From Anaerolineales bacterium UBA2317 (GTDB lineage: Bacteria > Chloroflexota > Anaerolineae > Anaerolineales > Villigracilaceae), in the NCBI GenBank assembly GCA_002345215.1, contig DDVH01000019.1, forward strand, positions 1-51,997: a stretch of 51,997 nucleotides of DNA, in the 5' to 3' direction. Both the position numbers and the translations under genes were made by a program. The number at the start of each line of letters is the position of its first letter. Position 1 is the first letter of the stretch. This document shows positions 32,722 to 41,540 of this stretch, piece by piece. Below the pieces are notes generated by a model. It was not told the origin of the DNA. It was given only the letters and a program-made list of their open reading frames with translations, and ran no database searches.

Positions 32722-33861
32722 TTATGGTGTAAAACCCTGCATAGGTGTAACAAAAGGTGTTGGAGGGAATATCTCTAATCTTTTCCTACCTAAGTTTTCT
32801 AAATCTGTTTGTATCAATTTAAGCATTGGGTCTTGGATGTGATAAGTTGCTTCTGCTTGTTGTAATAAAGAAATAGCTGTTTCTTTATCGCCATTGTATA
32901 AAGCAATTTTTGCTTGTGCATAAGGTAAAAGCCCACTTCTTGACCAAGTTTGAGTCATGCCAAAATCTAAATTTTTTTCTGCATTTTCAATATCCCCAAT
33001 AGTTGCGTATATTAAACCACGAAGATAGTAACGATAGCCACAAAAATTAGGAATTATTATAAAAGAATTTTCTAACGTATTGAGAGCTTCCTCATATTTT
33101 TCCAAAGAATATAAAACTTTAGCATGACTAAAACTTCTCTCACAAAAACCATTCGCTAAAAATTTTTCCATCCCAATCCTTACAGCATCTTCAGTAAATT
33201 TAACAGCAGTTTCAAAATCTTCAATACAATAATGGTATAGCCCCATTGCTAAGTGTAGTGTGGCACTTGGCTCTGTTTGAACTTCAATTTGCTTTTGTGT
33301 TTCTACGAACATTTCATCACACCGCCCTAGATTGTAGAGAACAAAGAGAACGACTCGATTTGCTAAAGGTTCAGTTGTTCCATATTTATACGAAGCCAAT
33401 AAGTTTTCTAAAGCGATTTCTTCAAGCGGAATAAATTCTGCTCTGGTTTCTTGTATGGAAGCGAGATAATCATAAATACTAAATCTTGCATAATAATAAT
33501 TCCCATTGGGGGAGGATGAGAGTGCAATTGCCAAATCAATATCTTCATGAGCATGATTAAGCAGTGCTTTATATTCTTCTAAATTATGTTCATGCTCCAT
33601 TAATTCTAAATATGAACTCCCTCTTTGATAGTATCCCTCAGCATATTCTGGCACAAGATTTATTACTTCATCCCATTTTTGTATTGCATCAGAATAATTT
33701 TCTTGCTCCATGTCTTCTAGTGCTTCATTAATAAGAGATTTGTTTCTTTCTAATCTTTCTTCATACGAAAGAGTATCTTTATTTGAAAGAATATTGCATG
33801 CAGATAAAAAGACAACAAATAATAATCCTCGAAATAATAACTTGGATTTTTTTATGCTCAT
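32722..33861 (-). CDS. TPR-repeat lipoprotein
   Basis: 379 aa. It has a lipoprotein signal (LLFVVFLSAC, lipobox LSAC, lipidated Cys22) followed by repeated 34-residue TPR-like helices, for example QENYSDAIQKWDEVINLVPEYAEGYYQRG and FETAVKFTEDAVRIG. It should be anchored outside the membrane and mediate protein contacts. The function is otherwise unknown. It lies 48 nt downstream of pfkA on the same strand. Confidence 0.78.
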   Translation of the reverse strand: MSIKKSKLLFRGLLFVVFLSACNILSNKDTLSYEERLERNKSLINEALEDMEQENYSDAIQKWDEVINLVPEYAEGYYQRGSSYLELMEHEHNLEEYKALLNHAHEDIDLAIALSSSPNGNYYYARFSIYDYLASIQETRAEFIPLEEIALENLLASYKYGTTEPLANRVVLFVLYNLGRCDEMFVETQKQIEVQTEPSATLHLAMGLYHYCIEDFETAVKFTEDAVRIGMEKFLANGFCERSFSHAKVLYSLEKYEEALNTLENSFIIIPNFCGYRYYLRGLIYATIGDIENAEKNLDFGMTQTWSRSGLLPYAQAKIALYNGDKETAISLLQQAEATYHIQDPMLKLIQTDLENLGRKRLEIFPPTPFVTPMQGFTP

Positions 33862-33909
33862 ACTACACCAACCAGTTCTCTCTACTTACTCATTACTAAC
33901 TGTTAAAAG

Positions 33910-34884
33910 CTATCTCGCCAACACCTTCGCCATGTGATAATACTCCATATTAATTCGATGTTTATTGCTAATCACATCTGCAAGTTGAATAAAATCCACA
34001 CCTTTGCCTCGTAATCCAGTCATCACGCCATGCGTGCCTTCAACCAAAGCTTCCACAGCTTTGACTCCGAATCTAGAAGCTAACAAACGATCATACGCAG
34101 TCGGCGAACCGCCACGTTGAATGTGACCAAGAATCGTCATACGCGTTGTAAAGCCGACATCCATTTCATCAATTTTTACGGCTAAATCTGTGGTGCGAAT
34201 TCCCGAACCTTCGGCATTCACAATAATTGCATGAGTTTTTCCGCGTTTATATGCATCTTCCACTGCCGCCGCAATTTCATCTATCGAAATTGGGGCTTCA
34301 GGAATCAAAACCACTTCTGCGCCACAAGCAATGCCGGTCATTACTGCTAAATAACCACTGTTCCGTCCCATCGTTTCAATTAAGAAAGCACGTGAATGTG
34401 ATGAAGCCGTATCACGAAGTTTATCTACAGCATCCATGATGGTATTCATGGCAGTATCCGCGCCAATGGCAATGTGTGTGCCATAAATATCATTATCAAT
34501 ACTGGCAGGGATTCCAATCACTTTCACCCCTTTTTTTGATAATGCATTCGCACCATTCATTGACCCCTCACCGCCGATAACGATTAACGCATCCATGCCC
34601 GCTTCATTCATCTTTCGAATTGCTTCTCGTTGCCCAGCAGATTCCATAAACCTTTGGCTTCTACTCGTTAACAAAATCGTACCGCCGCGTTGTAAAATAC
34701 CGCCTACGTCTCTAGCACCCATTTCATGAAACTCGCCATTGATTAAACCTTCATACCCATGTGTGACTCCAATCACATTCATGTTATTGGCTAAAGCAGT
34801 TCGTACCACTGCGCGAATAGCGGCATTCATGCCGGGTGCATCACCACCTGATGTTAATACTCCAACTGTAAATTTATCTGCCAT
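33910..34884 (-). CDS. pfkA: 6-phosphofructokinase
   Basis: 324-aa glycolytic enzyme that phosphorylates fructose 6-phosphate at C1. It has GVLTSGGDAPGMNAAIRAVVR at the start, a GGEGS loop (about 103-107; ATP-type enzymes usually have GGDGS or GGEGT), IDNDI with T in the TAMNTIMDAVD helix, ETMGRNSGYLA and GHIQRGGSPTAYDR. This suggests an ATP-dependent PfkA; PPi use cannot be excluded from the Glu. The start has AGGTGA before ATG. A heptameric repeat precedes it. Confidence 0.94.
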   Translation of the reverse strand: MADKFTVGVLTSGGDAPGMNAAIRAVVRTALANNMNVIGVTHGYEGLINGEFHEMGARDVGGILQRGGTILLTSRSQRFMESAGQREAIRKMNEAGMDALIVIGGEGSMNGANALSKKGVKVIGIPASIDNDIYGTHIAIGADTAMNTIMDAVDKLRDTASSHSRAFLIETMGRNSGYLAVMTGIACGAEVVLIPEAPISIDEIAAAVEDAYKRGKTHAIIVNAEGSGIRTTDLAVKIDEMDVGFTTRMTILGHIQRGGSPTAYDRLLASRFGVKAVEALVEGTHGVMTGLRGKGVDFIQLADVISNKHRINMEYYHMAKVLAR

Positions 34885-34901
34885 TTTATTTCACCTAATT
34901 T

Positions 34902-34958
34902 GACGATAGACCATAGCATAGACCGTACTTCACTGTATACTGTCCAAAGTCTATCGTC
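34902..34958. repeat. heptameric palindromic repeat
   Basis: GACGATAGAC (34902-34911) pairs perfectly with GTCTATCGTC (34949-34958), with ATAGACC-type units between. It is the third copy of the family seen at 8801-8842 and in mutL. It separates pfkA from RNase Z. Confidence 0.8.
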
Positions 34959-34967
34959 TAATGTCTT

Positions 34968-35882
34968 TTATCTTTTAATTACAAACATATCAAAATCTCT
35001 TGCAACCACAGTATTCTCAAAAACAGTTTGTGCTTCTGCCAAAACATCTTTACCGCGATAACGGCGTGAGATGTGGGTCAGAATTAGTTTTTTAACCCCT
35101 GCCTTTTGGGCAAGTTCCGCACCCATTTTAGCAGTGAGATGCGAAAATTGTTTCGCCATATCTGCTTCTTCATCTAAATATGTTGATTCAATTACGACTG
35201 CATCAGCATCTTTACAAACTTCAATTAAATTATCAATCTTACCCGTATCACCGACGAGGACAAGTTTACTGCCGGGTTCCAAATCACCAAGTACCATGTC
35301 AGGTGTGATGCGTTTTCCATCAGGTAATGTAATCGCTTTTCCATTAACTAAATCACGGCGTTCAGGTCCAAATGGCACACCAAGTGCATCTGCTTTTTCA
35401 GCCAAAAACGGACGACGCGCTTTTTCTTCAAACACATAACCCAAACTATCAGGTCCGCGATGAAAAACAGGAAAAGCAGTGACTGTAAAATCTTCCGCTT
35501 CAAATATGACGCCGGGCTGAATCTCAACCAGACGCAGAGGCATTGGTGGATTCTTTCCTCTTAAAACCACTTCATACAAAAGTGTTTTGACTCTTTCAAG
35601 CGTGCCTTTGGTGCCATACACTTCAAATTCTTCAATCGCTTCCCAACGTAGAAAAGTAGAAAGCAAACCTGCCAAACCGAGAATATGATCTAAATGTCCA
35701 TGAGTTAACAACACGCGCGTTAATCGTTTGAAACCTTTACCCGATTGTAAAATTTGACGTTGTGTACCTTCGCCACAATCCACTAAGAATCGAAATTCAT
35801 TATGTGAAACGATGTGAGCAGACAGCCCGCGATTTGCAGACGGAGCTGATGCTGATGTGCCGAGAAAAAGAATTTCAAACAA
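34968..35882 (-). CDS. rnz: ribonuclease Z (tRNA 3'-processing endonuclease)
   Basis: 304-aa metallo-beta-lactamase fold. The HGHLDH zinc motif (about 61-66), FHRG, LVGDTGKID, the later SHLTA and the terminal THISRRY are as in RNase Z. It cleaves 3' trailers from tRNA precursors, needed here because the tRNA-Ser(TGA) and tRNA-Val genes lack an encoded CCA. The translation start is TTG, with AGGACT seven to eight nt upstream; no closer ATG fits. Confidence 0.94.
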   Translation of the reverse strand: MFEILFLGTSASAPSANRGLSAHIVSHNEFRFLVDCGEGTQRQILQSGKGFKRLTRVLLTHGHLDHILGLAGLLSTFLRWEAIEEFEVYGTKGTLERVKTLLYEVVLRGKNPPMPLRLVEIQPGVIFEAEDFTVTAFPVFHRGPDSLGYVFEEKARRPFLAEKADALGVPFGPERRDLVNGKAITLPDGKRITPDMVLGDLEPGSKLVLVGDTGKIDNLIEVCKDADAVVIESTYLDEEADMAKQFSHLTAKMGAELAQKAGVKKLILTHISRRYRGKDVLAEAQTVFENTVVARDFDMFVIKR

Positions 35883-35902
35883 AGTGAGTCCTTACAAAGT
35901 TT

Positions 35903-35952
35903 GCCACAGAGACACAGAGATAAAACTCAGAGAACTCTGTGAACTCTGTGGC
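35903..35952. repeat. CACAGAG-type inverted repeat
   Basis: GCCACAGAGACACAGAG on the left pairs with CTCTGTGAACTCTGTGGC on the right. It fills most of the gap between the divergent RNase Z and ftsK genes. Confidence 0.78.
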
Positions 35953-36003
35953 TGATTCGTTTAATAATGCTATTGTACCTTAAGAAAAACAGACCATTTG
36001 TGC

Positions 36004-36040
36004 TATAATCATTTTTAATTGTCAATTGACAATTAAAAAT
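36004..36040 (+). promoter_or_regulatory. ftsK promoter with 30-bp perfect palindrome
   Basis: TGC-TATAAT (an extended -10, hexamer 36004-36009) is followed at once by a perfect 30-bp palindrome (36011-36040) whose centre is GTCAATTGAC and whose ends are ATTTTTAATT and AATTAAAAAT. It would lie at the very 5' end of the ftsK mRNA, as an operator or RNA hairpin. Confidence 0.68.
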
Positions 36041-36053
36041 TGATAATTAAAAA

Positions 36054-38354
36054 ATGTTTTCCTTTTTCAAAAAAAAACCTTCCCCAAAAAATAAAAAAAA
36101 TCACGGCAAAACTCCCCCAACCAAAAGAGGAGGCTTACCGCAAAATAAATCTGCGTCTAAGCCGCAAGCACCAATCACCCGCGAACCCACATGGTGGGAA
36201 AGTTTATCCCCCGAAAGAAAATTAGATGTCCTTGGCTATAGTTTAACAGCGGTTGGCTTAATCATTTTACTGGGTCTCATATCTGCAAATCGTTCTGTGT
36301 TTATTGGCTGGATTATCACCAAATTCTTACAACTTTTTGGATGGGGTGCATATATTCTCCCTTTTGGACTGATAGGTTTTGGCATCTGGCTTGTCATCCG
36401 CAAAATTGAGCGCATTCCGCCACTTTCTATTGAACGTATTGTTGGCAGTATGATTCTTTTTCTTTGGTTCTTAACTGTTCTTCATGCCATCATCACACCT
36501 GTTGAAACCGCTGAAGCTATTGCATTAACAGGCGCAGGTGGTGGGATTATTGGTAGTTATTTCCAAATATTTTTGTGGAGTGCATTTGGTAGTGGTGGTG
36601 CATTCATCGCATTACTGGCAGGTCTTATTATTGGAATCGCCGTCACATTAGATAAACCCGTCACAGAACTTTTCTTTTGGTTGACTCCGTTATGGATAAA
36701 GATTCGTCAACTGATGAATAAACCCATCGCGCCTCAAACTTCGGGTCTGCCTGATTCAGCAACTGCAAATGGATTCACGCCGATAGATTCTTCTGCACTT
36801 CCGCAAACACAAACTAACAGCGTGCCTGTTCAACCTGTTCAAACCCGCAGTGGAGCAACTGTCATCGAATGGAAATTACCGGATATGGTAGACATTTTAG
36901 ATTCAGGTAATGCTCCATCTATGAATGATGAAATCATTAAGCAACGTGCTAGATTAATCGAAGAAACACTTGCATCCTTTGGTGCGCCTGCCCAAGTTGT
37001 TGCCATTAGTAGTGGACCTAGCATTACCCAATTTGGTGTTGAGCCGTTATTTGTCGAAACCAGAGGCGGAGTTCGCACCAGAGTCCGCGTCAGTAAAATT
37101 GCATCATTATCTGATGATTTAGCATTAGCACTCGCCGCGCCGCGAATCAGAATCCAAGCGCCGGTGCCGGGGCATAGTTATGTCGGTATCGAAGTTCCAA
37201 ATGATGAAATGGCGATGGTCGCCTTGCGTGATATTTTAGAAAGTGAAGTATATAAAAATTACAAACGACCTTTAAGTTTTGCATTAGGTCGTGATGTAGC
37301 AGGTCTGCCGTCTATTGCAAGTATTGAAAACATGCCACACATGTTAATTGCAGGAACAACAGGTTCTGGTAAATCAGTGTGTGTGAATGCAATTTTGACT
37401 TGTATGTTGTTATACAACACACCAGATGATTTGCGTTTGGTTTTAGTTGACCCCAAACGCGTTGAACTCACTGGTTATAACGGCGTTCCACATTTATTGG
37501 GTCCTGTGGTTGTTGAAATGGATCGCGTCATTGGTGCATTGCAATGGATGACGCGTGAAATGGACAAGCGTTATCACATGTTTGCACAAGTAGGGTCAAG
37601 AAATATCATTGACTACAACGCCAAGATGAAATTACAAGGTCAAAAGAAATTGCCTTATCTAGTCGTAGTCATTGACGAACTCGCAGATTTGATGATGATT
37701 GCTCCAGATGAAACAGAAAAAACGATTACACGTTTGGCGCAACTTGCTCGTGCTACAGGTATTCACATGATTCTTGCAACGCAAAGACCCTCTGTGGATG
37801 TAGTGACAGGTTTAATCAAAGCCAACTTCCCAGCCCGTATTGCATTTGCAGTTGCATCGAATACAGATAGCCGCGTCATCCTTGACCAACCCGGTGCAGA
37901 AAGATTATTAGGTCGTGGTGACATGTTATATCAAGCACCCGATGCGCCAGCGCCGGTTCGTTTGCAAGGTGTCTTCGTCTCTGACCATGAGATTCATAAG
38001 TTAGTTGATTTTTGGAAAATTCAAGCAGGTGGTGGAAGTGCCTATGCAGTGGCAGGTTCTACGCCGGCAGAATCTATCCCTGAAAATGTGCCGATGAAAC
38101 AAGCACCATTATGGGAAGCGACAGAAAAAGTTGAAGGTGACCCACTGTTTGACGAAGCAGTAGCAATTATCCGCAAAGAAGGACGCGCTTCAGTATCCAT
38201 GTTACAAAGAAGATTAAGAATCGGCTATACACGTGCATCTCGTATTGTGGATATGATGGAAGATAAAAAGATTGTCGGTCCACCGGAAGGGGCAACACAA
38301 ATGCGGCAGGTGTTGGATTACGGAAATCAACAACCAAAAATTGGAGATGATTAA
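36054..38354 (+). CDS. ftsK: FtsK/SpoIIIE-type DNA translocase
   Basis: 766 aa: a basic N-terminus, four membrane segments (about 60-210), a linker and a RecA-like motor. Walker A is GTTGSGKS (about 432-440), Walker B is VVVIDELADLM, and ATQRPSVDVVTGLIKANFP is the family hallmark. A C-terminal winged-helix gamma domain (VSMLQRRLRIGYTRASRIVDMMED) reads KOPS-like DNA signals in characterised FtsK proteins. It pumps chromosome termini through the division septum. No good Shine-Dalgarno is seen, only A-rich sequence. Confidence 0.96.
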   Translation: MFSFFKKKPSPKNKKNHGKTPPTKRGGLPQNKSASKPQAPITREPTWWESLSPERKLDVLGYSLTAVGLIILLGLISANRSVFIGWIITKFLQLFGWGAYILPFGLIGFGIWLVIRKIERIPPLSIERIVGSMILFLWFLTVLHAIITPVETAEAIALTGAGGGIIGSYFQIFLWSAFGSGGAFIALLAGLIIGIAVTLDKPVTELFFWLTPLWIKIRQLMNKPIAPQTSGLPDSATANGFTPIDSSALPQTQTNSVPVQPVQTRSGATVIEWKLPDMVDILDSGNAPSMNDEIIKQRARLIEETLASFGAPAQVVAISSGPSITQFGVEPLFVETRGGVRTRVRVSKIASLSDDLALALAAPRIRIQAPVPGHSYVGIEVPNDEMAMVALRDILESEVYKNYKRPLSFALGRDVAGLPSIASIENMPHMLIAGTTGSGKSVCVNAILTCMLLYNTPDDLRLVLVDPKRVELTGYNGVPHLLGPVVVEMDRVIGALQWMTREMDKRYHMFAQVGSRNIIDYNAKMKLQGQKKLPYLVVVIDELADLMMIAPDETEKTITRLAQLARATGIHMILATQRPSVDVVTGLIKANFPARIAFAVASNTDSRVILDQPGAERLLGRGDMLYQAPDAPAPVRLQGVFVSDHEIHKLVDFWKIQAGGGSAYAVAGSTPAESIPENVPMKQAPLWEATEKVEGDPLFDEAVAIIRKEGRASVSMLQRRLRIGYTRASRIVDMMEDKKIVGPPEGATQMRQVLDYGNQQPKIGDD

Positions 38355-38383
38355 TGAAAGGATTGCTTAAGCAATCCTTTCAT
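38354..38383. terminator. palindromic terminator of ftsK
   Basis: A perfect palindrome built from ATGAAAGGATTGC and GCAATCCTTTCAT around TTAA, followed by a T-run (TTTTT). It starts directly at the ftsK stop codon. Confidence 0.9.
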
Positions 38384-38425
38384 TTTTATAAATTATCTGA
38401 TTGTGATTTTTAGTATAAACGCGAG

Positions 38426-38431
38426 TATAAT
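38426..38431 (+). promoter_or_regulatory. predicted -10 box of the B12-binding protein gene
   Basis: TATAAT 29 nt before the ATG at 38461, which has CGGAGGA as a strong Shine-Dalgarno. A loose TTGTGA lies 19 nt upstream as a possible -35. No cobalamin riboswitch-like leader fits in the ~25 nt. Confidence 0.5.
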
Positions 38432-38460
38432 CACTTTAACGATTCATTATCGGAGGAACA

Positions 38461-38859
38461 ATGACAGATAAAAAAATCAGAGTCCTCGTTGCCAAACCTG
38501 GCTTAGATGGGCATGACCGCGGCGCAAAAGTAGTGGCGCGTGCCTTGCGTGATGCCGGCATGGAAGTGATTTATACTGGTTTACGCCAAACGCCAGAAAT
38601 GATTGCCGAAGCCGCATTACAAGAAGATGTGGATGTAGTTGGGCTTTCTGTTTTATCTGGCGCACACATGGCATTGGCTCCGCGCATCATGGAGTTGCTT
38701 CGTTCAAACGGACAATCTCATGTTAAAGTTTTTATCGGCGGAATCATCCCCGATGAAGATTTAGTTCGGTTAAAAGAAATGGGTGTGACCGGCGTGTACG
38801 GTCCCGGTGCTTCCACTGATGATATTATTCGCGATATTAAAGAAACAGTCACAGGGTAA
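38461..38859 (+). CDS. methylmalonyl-CoA mutase B12-binding subunit (small, C-terminal type)
   Basis: 132-aa Rossmann-like B12-binding domain. VLVAKPGLDGHDRGAKVVARAL contains the DxHxxG motif whose His ligates cobalt from below, and VGLSVLSGAH and GGIIPDEDL complete the domain. In many Chloroflexota and archaea this domain is a separate subunit of methylmalonyl-CoA mutase. The catalytic subunit is not in this window. It precedes meaB, its GTPase chaperone, with a terminator-like hairpin between. Confidence 0.9.
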   Translation: MTDKKIRVLVAKPGLDGHDRGAKVVARALRDAGMEVIYTGLRQTPEMIAEAALQEDVDVVGLSVLSGAHMALAPRIMELLRSNGQSHVKVFIGGIIPDEDLVRLKEMGVTGVYGPGASTDDIIRDIKETVTG

Positions 38860-38865
38860 TTTCAC

Positions 38866-38889
38866 ACAGAGCAAAGGCTCTGTTTTTTT
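38866..38889 (+). terminator. hairpin with U-run between the B12-subunit gene and meaB
   Basis: ACAGAGC (38866-38872) pairs with GCTCTGT (38877-38883) around AAAG, followed by seven T. It is a compact but complete intrinsic terminator. meaB, starting 21 nt later with no clear Shine-Dalgarno, would get less transcript than the B12-subunit gene. Confidence 0.8.
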
Positions 38890-38909
38890 GTTCTTAAGAC
38901 AAAGATTCA

Positions 38910-39914
38910 ATGACAACTTCTCAAGATATTTTGAACGGCAACCGCTTGGCATTGGCAAAGTTGCTCACAAAAATAGAAAATAATGCACCCGAAGGTCGGG
39001 ATGCGTTGATTGAGTTATTTCCTCACACCGGCAAAGCACATCTTATCGGCGTCACTGGTGCACCGGGTACTGGAAAATCATCTTTGGTGAATCAACTCGC
39101 ATTGCATTATCGCAAAGTAGAAGATAAAAAAATTGCAATCCTTGCCGTTGACCCATCCAGCCCATTTACCGGTGGCGCAGTTTTAGGCGACCGTGTGCGA
39201 ATGCGTGATTTATCTGGTGATGAAAAAGTTTTTATTCGTTCAATGGCAACGCGCGGTTCGTTGGGCGGTTTGGCTCAATCCACTGCCAATATGACGCAAG
39301 TATTTGATGCGGCTGGTTTTGATATTGTCATCATCGAAACTGTCGGTGCGGGTCAAAGTGAAGTGGATGTTGCTCGCCTCGCACACACAACATTAGTTGT
39401 CGAAGCGCCCGGGCTTGGCGATGATATTCAAGCCATCAAAGCCGGTATTTTAGAAATTGCAGATATTCTCGTCGTCAACAAAGGTGATAGACCCGGCGTT
39501 GAAAATACAGAAAAAGCGTTAAAGTCTATGCTTGATTTGGCACACCCGACTGAAAAAATATTCCGTCATCATGGCAAGTCAATGAATGTGGATGTGCCAA
39601 AACAAAACACAAATACAAAATTATGGATTCCACCGATTCAAAGAACGATTTCTACTGAAGGCGTTGGGATTGCTGAACTTGCAGAATTAATTTCCAAACA
39701 TGCAACGCATCTGCTCTCAGGGGAAGGCTGGTCTTCCCGCGTTAGAATCAGGCTTCAAGTGGAGATGGAGGCGTTGATTCAAGAGTCGTTGATGAATCGT
39801 TTTCGTCAAGACATATCCAAAGAAAAATATGATGAAGTCTTTGAAAAAGTTTTCCAAAGAAATATTTCGCCATGGGAAGCCGTCAAGATGTTAATGAATG
39901 GAAGGTTGAAATGA
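38910..39914 (+). CDS. meaB: methylmalonyl-CoA mutase-associated GTPase MeaB
   Basis: 334-aa G3E-family P-loop GTPase that protects and reloads methylmalonyl-CoA mutase. Walker A is GAPGTGKSSLVNQ (about 51-63), then DPSSPFTGGAVLGDRVRM, the TVGAGQSEVDV switch/Walker B segment and NKGD (guanine specificity). The C-terminal dimerisation arm is present. It ends in ATGA, overlapping the GNAT gene. Confidence 0.95.
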   Translation: MTTSQDILNGNRLALAKLLTKIENNAPEGRDALIELFPHTGKAHLIGVTGAPGTGKSSLVNQLALHYRKVEDKKIAILAVDPSSPFTGGAVLGDRVRMRDLSGDEKVFIRSMATRGSLGGLAQSTANMTQVFDAAGFDIVIIETVGAGQSEVDVARLAHTTLVVEAPGLGDDIQAIKAGILEIADILVVNKGDRPGVENTEKALKSMLDLAHPTEKIFRHHGKSMNVDVPKQNTNTKLWIPPIQRTISTEGVGIAELAELISKHATHLLSGEGWSSRVRIRLQVEMEALIQESLMNRFRQDISKEKYDEVFEKVFQRNISPWEAVKMLMNGRLK

Positions 39915-40471
39915 GTATCATTTATGGTGAGCGTGTGCGTTTGAGTGCTGTTGAACGCGAAAATTTGAAAAAATATCACGAGTGGTTAAATGATCCCGAA
40001 GTAACTCGTGGGTTGGATTTGTATTTACCGCTTTCAATGGCAGATGAAGAAAATTGGTTTGATTCGATGACCAAGCGCAACCCGAATGAGAAACCTTTTG
40101 CAATTGAAATTAAAAAAGGCAAAACTTGGAAATTGATTGGTAATTGTGGCTTTCATGGTATTGACACAAAAAATCGTTGTGGCGAAGTTGGCATTGTGAT
40201 TGGCGATAAAACCGAATGGAACAAGGGCTACGGCGCAGAAGCCATGACATTATTGCAACGACATGGTTTTGAAACTTTGAATTTGAATCGTGTATATTTA
40301 CGGGTGTATGCAGATAATGTAAGAGCAGTCCGTTCGTATGAACATGCAGGCTTTGTGTTAGAAGGACGTTTGCGCGAAGCCAATTATAAACATGGCAAAT
40401 ATGAAGATGTTTTATTGATGGGTGTGTTACGCTCAGAGTGGAATGCTCGCAAGAAAAAGAAGGAGAAATAA
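39911..40471 (+). CDS. RimJ/RimL-like GNAT acetyltransferase
   Basis: 186 aa with the RimJ/RimL-type GNAT layout: IIYGERVRLSAVERENLKKYHEWLND at the start, then the acetyl-CoA binding stretch EWNKGYGAEAMTLL (R/Q-x-x-G-x-G/A variant) and the AVRSYEHAGFVLEGRLR hallmark. The substrate, a protein N-terminus or an antibiotic-like amine, is not predictable. The ATG at 39911 (ATGA overlap with meaB) is used rather than 39872. prs follows after 3 nt. Confidence 0.83.
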   Translation: MSIIYGERVRLSAVERENLKKYHEWLNDPEVTRGLDLYLPLSMADEENWFDSMTKRNPNEKPFAIEIKKGKTWKLIGNCGFHGIDTKNRCGEVGIVIGDKTEWNKGYGAEAMTLLQRHGFETLNLNRVYLRVYADNVRAVRSYEHAGFVLEGRLREANYKHGKYEDVLLMGVLRSEWNARKKKKEK

Positions 40472-40474
40472 GTA

Positions 40475-41464
40475 ATGCAACATGTTCATCACGACCTGAA
40501 AGTGTACGGCGGGATTAAATTATTCGGCGGCACTGGCACACGCGAATTAACTCAAAAAATTGCGGATTATCTTGGCTTGCCTGTCAGCGGGCATGAAGTG
40601 ATTGAATTTCCGAATGAGAATTTATTTGTCAAATTAAAAGGCAGTGTGCGCGGACAAGATGTGTATTTGATTCAAACCACATCATCTCCAGTACACCGCA
40701 ACTTGATGGAATTATTAATTACGCTTCAAACCTTGCGTTTAGATTCTGCCGCGCGTATTACAGCAGTTGTCCCATATCTATGTTATGGTCGTTCCGATAA
40801 AAAAGACCAACCGCGTGTGCCGATTACTTCACGTTTAGTCGCAGACATGATTGAAGCCGCTGGTGCTGACAGATACATGACGCTTGATCCGCATGCCGGA
40901 CAAATTCAAGGCTTCTTTTCTATACCGGGAGATGTATTAACCGCCTCGCATTTATTAATTGAATATGTAAATCATAACCTTCGAGAAAGTATGCAAGACC
41001 CCGTTGTCGTCTCTGTGGATTTGGGCTTTGCTAAAAAAGGTCGCAATTATGCGGCAGATATGAACATGCCGATTGCATTTATTGAAAAACGCCGTCAAGG
41101 TAACGATGCCAAAGCCGAAGCATTAACTTTAATCGGCGAAGTAGAAAATCGTGATGTCATCATTGTAGACGATGAAGTAGATACGGGCGGCTCGATTGCA
41201 CAAGCAGTCAATTTGGTCAAAAGCAAAGGCGCACGGGAGGTGTATTTAATCTTTGTGCATCCGCTTCTTTCAGCCAATGGCGCAGAACGACTCGCTTCTT
41301 TACCTATCAAACAAATTATCACAACAGATACAGCTCCGCTTTCAGAAGAAAAATTAAAACACCTCGAAGGAAAAATCACCATCCTTTCTGTAGCTTCATT
41401 ATTAGGCGAAGTTATCAAACGCGCACACGAAGGGCGTTCTGTGGGTGAAATGTTCAACGAATAA
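40475..41464 (+). CDS. prs: ribose-phosphate pyrophosphokinase
   Basis: 329-aa PRPP synthetase making PRPP from ribose 5-phosphate and ATP. FGGTGTRELTQKI, DPHAGQIQGFFSIPGD, the PRPP-binding VIIVDDEVDTGGSI (about 228-241) and the ATP/flexible-loop segment YGRSDKKDQPRVPIT are conserved. The Shine-Dalgarno AAGGAG precedes the ATG. It is likely the last gene of the meaB-GNAT-prs run. Confidence 0.95.
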   Translation: MQHVHHDLKVYGGIKLFGGTGTRELTQKIADYLGLPVSGHEVIEFPNENLFVKLKGSVRGQDVYLIQTTSSPVHRNLMELLITLQTLRLDSAARITAVVPYLCYGRSDKKDQPRVPITSRLVADMIEAAGADRYMTLDPHAGQIQGFFSIPGDVLTASHLLIEYVNHNLRESMQDPVVVSVDLGFAKKGRNYAADMNMPIAFIEKRRQGNDAKAEALTLIGEVENRDVIIVDDEVDTGGSIAQAVNLVKSKGAREVYLIFVHPLLSANGAERLASLPIKQIITTDTAPLSEEKLKHLEGKITILSVASLLGEVIKRAHEGRSVGEMFNE

Positions 41465-41527
41465 AAGTTAGAATGTTTGAAGGTTTGAAAGTTGTTATAA
41501 CTTTTCAACCTGGAAACTTTCTAACTT
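41465..41527. repeat. long imperfect hairpin between prs and mutM
   Basis: AAGTTAGAA (41465-41473) pairs with TTCTAACTT (41519-41527), with AGGTTTGAAAGTT and AACTTTTCAACCT pairing further in. This is almost the whole 76-nt gap, and is related in style to the element at 5630-5669. Confidence 0.7.
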
Positions 41528-41540
41528 GTAAACTACAACT

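Noticed and set aside
34902..35952. CRISPR-like array from repeated units
   Set aside because: Units are palindromic and differ in spacing; there are no equal-length spacers and no cas genes.
36040..36225. Small ORF overlapping the start of ftsK in another frame
   Set aside because: It is A-rich, out of frame with ftsK and lacks a Shine-Dalgarno; the FtsK N-terminus is well supported.
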